From Candidatus Bilophila faecipullorum (GTDB taxonomy: Bacteria > Desulfobacterota > Desulfovibrionia > Desulfovibrionales > Desulfovibrionaceae), in the NCBI GenBank assembly GCA_944326695.1, contig CALVEZ010000024.1:1-56144 (forward strand): DNA of 56,144 nt, given 5' to 3'. A program made the position numbers and the translations under genes. Shown piece by piece: positions 17,127-23,549 of the stretch. The notes beneath the pieces were generated by a model. That model was not told where the DNA came from and did no database searches. It saw only the letters and a program-made list of their open reading frames with translations. Numbering within the stretch: the first letter of the stretch is position 1; each line of letters starts with the position of its first letter.

Positions 17127-17670
17127 TTTCTAAACCGCCTACGCGGCGGATAACCCCACATGCGTGGGGAAGACCTGCTCAACTAACTGTGCAGTCTCGA
17201 TGAGAGAGAAACACCCCCACATATGTGGGGAAGACATGAAAGAAAAAGTAGCTGAGGAAACTGGTTCGGAAACACCCCCACATGCGTGGGGAAGACTGTA
17301 TGTGCATATTTTGACTGGCGCGCTCACTAGAAACACCCCCACACGCGTGGGGAAGACAATTTCACCAAAAAGATGAAAAAAAGCAGCTTGGAAACACCCC
17401 CACATGCGTGGGGAAGACTAGCGGATAGCCTTGGCGCCAGTGGCGTTGACGGAAACACCCCCACATGCGTGGGGAAGACCCGCCTACGCGGCGGATAACT
17501 CAAGTACTGGACTGTCTACCTGTGGACGAACCTTCTAAACCGCCTACACGGCGGATAACCCATCGCTACTTACTTGTACCGATGCAAGCCTTCTACCGCC
17601 TTCGCGGCGGATATACCCTCTTTAACAAGAGTAAGAGAAGACCTTCTAAACCGCCTACACGGCGGATAAT
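17127..17670 (-). CRISPR. Hybrid type I-F / type I-E CRISPR array
   Basis: I-F-type repeats are at 17127-17154 (complete), 17480-17499 (20 of 28 bases), 17532-17559, 17590-17616 (27-base variant) and 17643-17670. Between the first two lies an I-E block: a 20-base partial repeat (17155-17174) and five complete repeats at 17208, 17269, 17330, 17391 and 17452, with a 61-base period and 33-base spacers. All repeats are oriented on the minus strand. Each foreign repeat abuts its neighbour with no spacer, and at both junctions the upstream repeat in crRNA sense lacks its last eight bases. I-F spacers are 32, 30 and 26 bases, so that end is decaying. No leader separates it from the antitoxin gene. 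Confidence 0.92.
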
Positions 17671-17681
17671 CGGGGAACCTT

Positions 17682-17972
17682 TTATGCTTGTAATGCTTGA
17701 ATGGCCGTATCGGGTGATCTTTCAAAAATCCGTATCAGTGCTGCTGCAGGGCCTGTCGGTTGCCTCCGGTTCTGTTCCCAGTTCTGGAGGGTTTTGACGC
17801 TCACCCGGAGGAGCAGCGCAAACTCGCTCTGAGAGAGTCCGGTCTGTTCACGAACGCTTTTCACGTCGGGACCGGAAATCTTGAATGAGCGGGAAGGGAA
17901 GGCCTGCCCTTTGGCTATGCTTGCCGCCTCTTTGAGGCTTGCCGTTAGATCGGCAAACAAATCCTTATCCAT
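17682..17972 (-). CDS. HTH antitoxin (HigA/NadS-like)
   Basis: 96 residues: an N-terminal leader segment and a XRE helix-turn-helix at about 36-80 (VKSVREQTGLSQSEFALLLRVSVKTLQNWE), as in antitoxins encoded after RelE-type toxins. It should bind the toxin and repress the operon. The start overlaps the toxin 3' end by eight bases. Its stop is 11 bases from the first repeat of the hybrid array, with no terminator between. Confidence 0.85.
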   Translation of the reverse strand: MDKDLFADLTASLKEAASIAKGQAFPSRSFKISGPDVKSVREQTGLSQSEFALLLRVSVKTLQNWEQNRRQPTGPAAALIRIFERSPDTAIQALQA

Positions 17973-18285
17973 GTGCCAACTCCTTGACCAGTTCTCGTAA
18001 TATGCTGGTTTCCTTGTCTGTAAGGGTATCCTTTTTGTTTTTGGGATAAATCAGGAGCATGTAGATTTGCCCCTTTGCCGTCATCCAGTAATAGATGACG
18101 CGAACGCCTCCGCTTTTCCCTTTTCCTTTAGCTGAAAAGCGCACTTTACGGATTCCCCCGCCGCCTTGGATGATGTCGCCGCAAGACGGATTATCCGCAA
18201 GCATGAACTGGAGTTCGCGGTATTCATCGTCAGGAAGAAGTTCCAACACGAGGCGGGTAAATACAGGCGTTTCGATAAATTCCAT
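17965..18285 (-). CDS. RelE/HigB-superfamily toxin
   Basis: 106 residues beginning MEFIETPVFTRLV, the usual start of this toxin group. RKVRFSAKGKGKSGGVRVIYYW at about 46-67 is the basic core, and LIYPKNKKDTLTDKE follows. Such toxins cut mRNA at the ribosome. An in-frame ATG at 18303 would add six residues, but the promoter fits the 18285 start, six bases after the -10. Confidence 0.87.
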   Translation of the reverse strand: MEFIETPVFTRLVLELLPDDEYRELQFMLADNPSCGDIIQGGGGIRKVRFSAKGKGKSGGVRVIYYWMTAKGQIYMLLIYPKNKKDTLTDKETSILRELVKELAHG

Positions 18286-18291
18286 AGTGTT

Positions 18292-18319
18292 ACTGTACGT
18301 CATTGGCGTATGAAGTCAA
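18292..18319 (-). promoter_or_regulatory. Promoter of the toxin-antitoxin operon
   Basis: On the minus strand TTGACT (18319-18314), a 16-base spacer and TACAGT (18297-18292). The -10 ends six bases before the toxin ATG, which implies a leaderless transcript. With no terminator before the array, it may also drive the hybrid CRISPR array. Confidence 0.5.
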
Positions 18320-18543
18320 TATTTTTGCTCATGGCTCTCAGAAGGTTTTCTTTCAAAGGTTTCCTTCACATTTACCCCGAGTGCGTCCGCGATACGGGCA
18401 AGCGTTGAAAGACGGCATTCTGAAATGCCATTGTCTTGCCGGGCTTTGAATAGTGCTTGTCGGGAAACACCAGATAAATCAGCTAGTTTTTGAGTGGTAA
18501 TTTTTTTTTCTTCAATTAATCTATTAATATTACTTGTAAACAT
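18316..18543 (-). CDS. Cro/CI-type HTH regulator
   Basis: 75 residues, almost all a XRE helix-turn-helix (KKITTQKLADLSGVSRQALF, then STLARIADALGV). A short Lys/Glu-rich tail follows. It is transcribed divergently from the ORF6N gene across an inverted repeat, so it probably represses that promoter and its own. Confidence 0.85.
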   Translation of the reverse strand: MFTSNINRLIEEKKITTQKLADLSGVSRQALFKARQDNGISECRLSTLARIADALGVNVKETFERKPSESHEQKY

Positions 18544-18570
18544 TTAATACCCGGGTTCTTTTTTGTAAGT

Positions 18571-18604
18571 GATACTTGACGCTTCCTGTAAAGTATCGTA
18601 TACA
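18571..18604 (+). promoter_or_regulatory. Promoter and operator of the ORF6N gene
   Basis: TTGACG (18576-18581), a 17-base spacer and TATACA (18599-18604). The inverted repeat GATACTT (18571-18577) / AAGTATC (18591-18597) brackets the -35 and is a good candidate site for the divergent HTH regulator. Confidence 0.72.
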
Positions 18605-18607
18605 TAA

Positions 18608-18700
18608 ATTGCCGAAAGGGCAATAAATAAAACAGCCCGCCAAGGTGCTACCAACACCAAGACGGGCCTAACCATCAATCTACTTTAAGGGAGTAGACCT
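18608..18700 (+). promoter_or_regulatory. Structured leader RNA of the ORF6N gene
   Basis: Three hairpins follow the promoter. First, ATTGCC/GGCAAT (18608-18624). Second, GCCCG..GGTG / CACC..CGGGC (18635-18667), flanked by ACA and CCTAACC. Third, TCTACT/AGTAGA (18679-18697), with the AAGGGA ribosome site in its loop. The same second-plus-third design precedes the rha gene at 47,313. Confidence 0.6.
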
Positions 18701-19489
18701 ATGGCTTTATCTAACATCACTGATCTTCGATTTCCCGTCAATCATTCTATTTCACTGCCGTCTTATCTTAACTTTTTTTACAAAAACATTCCTGTCATGA
18801 CTACTGAGATGTTGGCGCAGGCGTATGACGTTACTCCTAAACAGATACGTCAAAACTCTGCAAACAACCGGGAACGATTCATTGAAGGGAAGCACTTTTT
18901 TTCTATATCAGGTCAAGAGCTCAAGGATTTTCGTTTGCGAGTCGAAAACTTCGACTCGCAAATTTCATCCAAGGTTCGTGTGCTGATACTGTGGACAAAG
19001 CGCGGTGCGGCACGTCACGCAAAGATGCTGAACTCGGATCGGGCGTGGGACGTGTTCGAGCTTCTGGAAGAGACGTTCTTTGCAGTTAAACCCAACCGTA
19101 AGCCTCTTGAAAAACAGAAGGAGAAGAAGGCCCTGCCTCCGGTTCAACTGAGCTTACCCGCCCCGGACTATCTGGATGAAACGCCGTTCTTGAAGTTTGT
19201 TGAAGAAATCCAGTCCGCACATGAAGAGGTACGTAATATTCTTCAACCGTTGATGTCGAACTCCTTCAACCTTTGCCTCGAATTAGGGCTGGAGTTGGGA
19301 AAGCGTTCAGGCATGAGGAGCGGCTCCATCAAGGGAATGGATCCAACAAGGAACCTCACTGATCTCCTCCAGCACTCCATATTCTCTGATCTCCGACAGG
19401 CTCTTATCTATCCAGAAAGACACCTCGCGGACTATGCGAATCCCGGCTACGCGCTGCTTGGAATCGTGCGGCAGTTGAACGCACGGTAG
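18701..19489 (+). CDS. ORF6N-domain phage antirepressor-like protein
   Basis: 262 residues. ORF6N DNA-binding domain at about 28-115 (IPVMTTEMLAQAYDV, IRQNSANN, FIEGKHFF, ILWTKRGAARHAKML). The remainder is a charged linker and a helical C-terminus. ORF6N proteins belong with KilA-N and Rha regulators of phage early genes. It has its own promoter and structured leader. Confidence 0.85.
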   Translation: MALSNITDLRFPVNHSISLPSYLNFFYKNIPVMTTEMLAQAYDVTPKQIRQNSANNRERFIEGKHFFSISGQELKDFRLRVENFDSQISSKVRVLILWTKRGAARHAKMLNSDRAWDVFELLEETFFAVKPNRKPLEKQKEKKALPPVQLSLPAPDYLDETPFLKFVEEIQSAHEEVRNILQPLMSNSFNLCLELGLELGKRSGMRSGSIKGMDPTRNLTDLLQHSIFSDLRQALIYPERHLADYANPGYALLGIVRQLNAR

Positions 19490-19492
19490 GGG

Positions 19493-19752
19493 GCGGACAT
19501 CATCACCACCCACGAGGCAGCCAAGGGAATGCAACGCAAGCACTCCACGCTTATGCGAGACATAGACCGGGTTCGGTCCATCCTCCCGCCGGGCTGCGCG
19601 GGAACGATCTTCACCTTGGACACGTAGACCAACCCCTCCGGAAAGCGACAACGGTTCTTTCACCTTACCCGCGACGCCTTCCCTTTCTCTTCATGGGAGG
19701 GGCTACGAAACATGAAATCTTGTGGATGATGGACGCCATTAAGGTGGTGTAA
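19493..19752 (+). pseudogene. Broken rha-family gene
   Basis: Starts in the same frame right after the ORF6N stop: ADIITTHEAAKGMQRKHSTLMRDIDRVRS, matching the Rha core (compare SDIVAYHF..HKDVLRDIRRLRA in the intact gene at 47,313). An in-frame TAG interrupts at 19,627. Further homology (FFHLTRDAF) then shifts frame into EILWMMDAIKVV before TAA at 19,750-19,752. A start codon is also missing. Confidence 0.7.
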
Positions 19753-19758
19753 CGAAAT

Positions 19759-19789
19759 AGCCCCCAACCGAAAGGAAGGGGGCTTTTTT
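19759..19789 (+). terminator. Terminator after the rha pseudogene
   Basis: AGCCCCC (19759-19765) pairs with GGGGGCT (19778-19784), followed by a run of six T. Confidence 0.82.
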
Positions 19790-19946
19790 ATGTCTTGTCC
19801 CGGAGCTTCCTCAGGCTTCATAAAAAAGTTGTCCGGGAAAACCTTTTGGAATAAGGTAGTTGGAAAGCGGCTCTGGAAATGAAGGATTTGACAGAGATGG
19901 TGATACAACACGCTGAAAAGAAAGGAGAGACTATCAAATATCTCTA
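19790..19946 (+). promoter_or_regulatory. Probable leader of the I-F array
   Basis: No gene is visible. The stretch is AT-richer than its surroundings and lies directly upstream of the first intact I-F repeat, on the side expected for a plus-strand array. A TTGACA is present near 19,889, but no convincing -10 is at the right distance. Confidence 0.5.
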
Positions 19947-20750
19947 GTTATCCGCCGCGTAGGTGGTTTAGAAGGCAATGCTGCCGCATTCGTCATCCAT
20001 TTCAACGTTATCCGCCGCGTAGGTGGTTTAGAAGAACAGGCCCGCGCCGCCAACCCGGACCCCATGGTTATCCGCCGCGTAGGTGGTTTAGAAGATACTG
20101 TCCATGAGAGCAACGGCATCCGAAAGAGTTATCCGCCGCGTAGGTGGTTTAGAAGAGAAAGCCACGTTCCGAGGAAGCCCCCACAAGGTTATCCGCCGCG
20201 TAGGTGGTTTAGAAGTCGAACCGCAGGACTTCGCCGAGTACCATCGCGTTATCCGCCGCGTAGGTGGTTTAGAAGTCATTGTACGGAAGAGCACAGGGCG
20301 TAGGGACGTTATCCGCCGCGTAGGTGGTTTAGAAGGGTTACATTTTTAACTAATTTGCTTAGCGAGCTGTTATCCGCCGCGTAGGTGGTTTAGAAGTGCT
20401 TGAAAAGGCGGACGCGGCCCGCGCTGCTGTTATCCGCCGCGTAGGTGGTTTAGAAGTAAACGGCGGGAAATATGCTCCATTGCTTTACGTTATCCGCCGC
20501 GTAGGTGGTTTAGAAGGCTTCCGGCAGTGCGTCAGGCATTCCGTTGCCGTTATCCGCCGCGTAGGTGGTTTAGAAGATCGCGGAGCACTTTCTCCTGCTG
20601 ACTCGTGAGTTATCCGCCGCGTAGGTGGTTTAGAAGGCCCCGGAATCCGGGGCAAGTGCGGGGCTAGGGTTATCCGCCGCGTAGGTGGTTTAGAAGGTCC
20701 TTGGAAAGCTGAGAAAGGCTTGCCGCTCGTTATCCGCCGCGTAGGTGGTT
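19947..20750 (+). CRISPR. Type I-F CRISPR array, 14 repeats, 3' end cut by prophage 2
   Basis: 28-base repeats beginning GTTATCCGCCGCGTAGG recur every 60-61 bases, starting at 19947, 20007, 20067, 20128, 20188, 20248, 20308, 20369, 20429, 20489, 20549, 20609, 20669 and 20729. The 13 spacers are 32-33 bases. Length, period, 5-bp hairpin and the TTTAGAAG-type 3' handle fit type I-F. The first thirteen repeats are identical; the last matches only for its first 22 bases, then joins prophage 2. By eye no spacer matched elsewhere in the window. Confidence 0.95.
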
Positions 20751-20827
20751 GTAGGGGGGCAGTTAAGATGAGAATAGGCCATATGGCTAGATAGTGTAGG
20801 CGGTATGTCGGCGATATGTAGGCGGTA
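20750..20827 (+). repeat. Mu-like left end with transposase-site-like repeats
   Basis: TGTAGGGGGGC (20750), TGTAGGCGGTA (20795) and TGTAGGCGGTA (20817) are direct repeats, the last two 22 bases apart. They start exactly where CRISPR homology ends and have the terminal TG of Mu-type ends. They are candidate MuA-binding sites equivalent to L1-L3. Confidence 0.65.
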
Positions 20828-20870
20828 CGCGGGGATAGCGGGTATCTGACCCGCGATTTAGCGTCGAAAC

Positions 20871-20926
20871 CAACTTGAGAATTTTTGGGCCGAAACAGGC
20901 CGTTTTGTGCAGGCAACTTGAGAATT
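20871..20926 (+). repeat. Direct repeat CAACTTGAGAATT
   Basis: Two perfect 13-base copies (20871-20883, 20914-20926) are 43 bases apart, about four helical turns, between the left-end repeats and the repressor gene. Possible protein-binding sites; no known match. Confidence 0.5.
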
Positions 20927-20933
20927 GTGAGTA

Positions 20934-20975
20934 CCCCGGTGTGTCGGAATTGACACAAAACCGGGGCATTTTTTT
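20934..20975 (+). terminator. Terminator facing the repressor gene
   Basis: CCCCGG/CCGGGG (20934-20939, 20961-20966) encloses a second stem GTGTC/GACAC. A T-run follows on the plus strand. It would stop rightward transcription coming from the CRISPR array before it enters prophage 2. Confidence 0.72.
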
Positions 20976-20981
20976 ATGCTA

Positions 20982-21500
20982 TTATTTACAGACTGGTGGG
21001 CAGCGTTGCAGCACGTCATCACTGGACGGGATATGCTGCCGCTCGTCAAAGGGGGAAGCCTCTTCCCGGCGCTGGCGCTCCCGAAGCGTTGCGTTTTCTT
21101 CGCGCAACAGGCCGTTTTCCTTCAAGAGCCTTCGATTTTCATCAGCCAGTTCGTCGCGTTGGTTCTCCACCTTTTCCAACTTGGCTTCCAGCTTTTCACA
21201 GCGGGCACACGGTATTGTGCTTGCTGTTTCGCTTGGTTGCACCTGTTCAGAGTGCGGTGTGCTTGTGGGCCGCGCCTCTCCGGGGCGCATGGGGCCAAGG
21301 CCAAAAAAAATCCAATCTAATGACACACCAAAAGTTTTAGCGATTTCTATTCCCCATGCCGGGGGGATTTTATCCTTTTTTTTGGCGTTATAGATAGACT
21401 GTGCTGATATTCCTAATGCGATAGCCAGGCCTGGCTCGTTTTTTGTTCCTGCGCCAATAATAAGCCTTTCTAATATGCCGCCTGTGGTTGCATCTTTCAT
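20982..21500 (-). CDS. CI-type repressor with coiled-coil tail
   Basis: 172 residues. Helix-turn-helix of the CI-repressor type at about 8-60 (GLAIALGISAQSIYNAKKKDKIP, then WIFFGLGP). A long Glu/Leu/Arg coiled coil at about 95-150 probably gives dimers in place of a peptidase domain. It is transcribed leftward, opposite the early genes, as Mu c is. The ATG at 21500 is preferred over one nine codons upstream because it starts the conserved fold. Confidence 0.8.
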   Translation of the reverse strand: MKDATTGGILERLIIGAGTKNEPGLAIALGISAQSIYNAKKKDKIPPAWGIEIAKTFGVSLDWIFFGLGPMRPGEARPTSTPHSEQVQPSETASTIPCARCEKLEAKLEKVENQRDELADENRRLLKENGLLREENATLRERQRREEASPFDERQHIPSSDDVLQRCPPVCK

Positions 21501-21505
21501 GGGGG

Positions 21506-21635
21506 TAACCTGCAACCGAACATGCAATCAATATATACAAATAATATACTGATTTTATTCGGTAAAATTTTTTACGCCCAAAAGCAAACCTGCAACCAAA
21601 TTATAGGTTGACATAGCACACTAAAAGTGTGTAAA
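21506..21635. promoter_or_regulatory. Early promoter/operator region of prophage 2
   Basis: AACCTGCAACC occurs twice (near 21507 and 21588). The second copy extends into CAACC-aaattata-GGTTG. A promoter TTGACA (21608-21613), 16 bases, TGTAAA (21630-21635) points to the early genes. CACACT-aaa-AGTGTG lies between its boxes. These are candidate repressor and Ner-type operators. Confidence 0.6.
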
Positions 21636-21751
21636 ACAAGTTTGTGAGCGGTTCAGTAGTCAATTCAGTTCTGAACCACTGTAACCGCCCCCAATCGGAA
21701 GATCAACGTCCTGACTTTTGTGAAGTTTGGACAAGCGGCAAAGGAAAGCAA

Positions 21752-22180
21752 ATGTCTCAGATGTCCCTTTTTGACTGCGATTACACCCGATTTGCCGGAG
21801 TCATGCCCGCAGTGCGCGCCGCGATGCGGCGAGCAGCGGGCGCTCCGGACAGCGTTGGGCGTAAGGGGTTGGTCGACAAGATCAATCTGATCGCGGGCGA
21901 GGCCGAAATCCGGCTCACGGGCGGATCGGGGACGTCCATCTCCAAGGACACCTTGGACAAATGGCTGTCCCCTTCGGACACCAGCCATCCCCCTTCAGTT
22001 CTGGCTGTGCTGGTCTTCTGCCGGGCCTGCGAAAACTTTGAGGCGCTTCGCGTCATCGTGCAGGCTGTGGGGATGGATTTGATGACGCCCGAGGACAGGC
22101 GGCTCCGGGATTATGCCGAGGCCGATCTGAAGATGAAGGAAGCGCGGAAGCGTAAACGGCGGCTGGAGGAAGGATTATGA
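21752..22180 (+). CDS. Early protein of prophage 2, possible DNA-binding regulator
   Basis: 142 residues. The middle (GRKGLVDKINLIAGEAEIRL, TSISKDTLDKWLSPSD) resembles a helix-turn-helix with a recognition helix before KWLSP. The C-terminus is a highly basic coil (KEARKRKRRLEE). It is the first gene rightward from the early promoter, where Mu encodes Ner. The family is not recognised with confidence. AAAGGAAA precedes the ATG at 21752. Confidence 0.6.
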   Translation: MSQMSLFDCDYTRFAGVMPAVRAAMRRAAGAPDSVGRKGLVDKINLIAGEAEIRLTGGSGTSISKDTLDKWLSPSDTSHPPSVLAVLVFCRACENFEALRVIVQAVGMDLMTPEDRRLRDYAEADLKMKEARKRKRRLEEGL

Positions 22181-22458
22181 ACCGACGTCGTGCAGGAACT
22201 CCACTCACCCGGGCGGAACTCGGCGCACAGCGTTGCGGCGTCGCCAAGCGCATCTATGAAGCCCTCCAAAGGAAGGGGCGCACGGCGGGCATTGTCGCCG
22301 AAGAGCTCGGCATTTCCGAATCCGCCGTGTGCGCCACCGTCAGGGGATGCAACCATTCCGAGCGCGTTTTGGACGCGCTCCGGTCGGCGGGCGTCCCTGA
22401 ACGATACCTTTTTGACCCCCGCCGGATGGCTCCGGTGGGGAAGGAGGCGGCAGCATGA
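22177..22458 (+). CDS. Ner-like HTH protein
   Basis: 93 residues with one clear helix-turn-helix (GIVAEELGISESAVCATVRG, about 38-57) and a second conserved helix (RVLDALRSAGVPERYLF), the layout of Mu Ner/Nlp regulators that dampen early transcription. Coupled by ATGA to the gene before and after. Confidence 0.72.
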   Translation: MNRRRAGTPLTRAELGAQRCGVAKRIYEALQRKGRTAGIVAEELGISESAVCATVRGCNHSERVLDALRSAGVPERYLFDPRRMAPVGKEAAA

Positions 22459-22667
22459 ACGACTTTACTCCCGTGGGGATTCTAAAGGACGGAGTGGACC
22501 GGATTCAAGAGGCTCTCGATCATCTCGAATCGCCAGTCATCAAGGCCGCCCTTCTTAAGCGTGACAGGGATAAGTATGCCCGTCTTGTATGCAGCCTTAT
22601 CGACGTCAAGTGCGCTGTTGCGGCTGTGGCCACAGTCATGGAGCGGGAAATGAAGGAGGATGCATGA
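22455..22667 (+). CDS. Small early protein, hypothetical
   Basis: 70 residues, helical, mildly amphipathic (GVDRIQEALDHLES, AAVATVMEREMKED). Overlaps both neighbours by ATGA, so it is co-translated with them. No family recognised. Confidence 0.55.
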   Translation: MNDFTPVGILKDGVDRIQEALDHLESPVIKAALLKRDRDKYARLVCSLIDVKCAVAAVATVMEREMKEDA

Positions 22668-23050
22668 GTAGCTATGCCAGCACAACATCTTGTTCACCGT
22701 TCTTCATAAGAGAACTTCGGGATCTTGCCCGTTTTCTGGATGAATTGGGCATGTCGCAGGAGATGATCAATATGACTGTGGCTGCCCGGGCCGGATTGCC
22801 GATTGAACCGGTTGATCCGAAGTCTCCCATCTTCGTGTGGGAAAAGGGCGGAGAAGAAGAGGAAGCTCCGGCACCCGAAGCGCAGCCCCGCAGTCTGGAT
22901 GAATGCCGCGAGGCTGTGCTTCATGTGGTAGCCGTGCTGGATCAGAATGATGTCGTCGATGTGTTAACGTCGGTGCTTAATAGAGTGCTTGCAACGACAA
23001 GATACACTGCAACAGTTAAGCTTCATCGTTCAATTTCTTATGGAGCGTAG
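22664..23050 (+). CDS. Hypothetical early protein
   Basis: 128 residues. N-terminal helix (FFIRELRDLARFLDELGM), an acidic Pro/Glu linker at about 66-86, and a helical C-terminus. The ATG at 22664 overlaps the previous stop. It is the last gene before a 500-base gap in front of the transposase gene. Confidence 0.55.
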   Translation: MSSYASTTSCSPFFIRELRDLARFLDELGMSQEMINMTVAARAGLPIEPVDPKSPIFVWEKGGEEEEAPAPEAQPRSLDECREAVLHVVAVLDQNDVVDVLTSVLNRVLATTRYTATVKLHRSISYGA

Positions 23051-23549
23051 TAGCAAACTCGGCAAAAAGTTCAGCCTGTTTCATAAGCGTATCACTGATT
23101 TTTTCAGACTTTTTTCTTCTCCGATCTGGCCCGGAACGGTTCCGGGGTTGAGGTGAATAGGTTTGCAGGTACACCATACCAGATTGGAGAAGGAACCCAA
23201 AGAGCCGCAGCGTGCCGGAACGCCCTGAGCGTCCGCGCACCTGACGGCCCGGCTGCCAAGAACGCCGGAACCCCGTGAGGGTTTGAGCCTCGGAACGCCG
23301 GAGCCTCAGCGGGTCAGCATCCCCTTAGCGGATCGGAACCCCGGAAGGCCGGAGCATCCTGAAGACCGGAACTCCCTGCGAGCCAGTGTCTCGGAAGGCC
23401 CGAGCGTCGGCAGCAGCTACCGCGACCGTGTAGGCTTTCGCCGCATTTCCAGCGAAAGCAGCGTGCAACGGCGAAGTCCGTGCTCTTCAACACGGGACGC
23501 CAGCCCGGAGCGGCACAATCCGGGCCATTTTTTTGAAGGAGTAGTGGGC
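23051..23549 (+). repeat. Non-coding region with degenerate CGGAAC repeats upstream of the transposase gene
   Basis: Holds a perfect 15-base palindrome CCGGAACGGTTCCGG (23131-23145) and then about six imperfect units built on CGGAAC/CGGAAG followed by GAGC-TC, spread over roughly 23,214-23,412. An open plus-strand frame runs through from 23283 but has low-complexity composition and no ribosome site, so I read it as non-coding. It may be a transposition enhancer or regulatory RNA. Confidence 0.5.

Noticed and set aside
19975..20728. Self-targeting spacers against the two prophages
   Set aside because: Spacers were translated and compared by eye on both strands with the window; no convincing match was found. 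A full alignment search would be needed.
23016..23240. Small minus-strand gene with a basic helical product
   Set aside because: The C-terminal half looks protein-like, but it overlaps the end of the preceding gene, has no ribosome site and reads against the early operon.
23283..23549. N-terminal extension of the transposase
   Set aside because: The open frame crosses degenerate repeats with low-complexity product; the conserved MuA fold starts at 23,550 behind a ribosome site.
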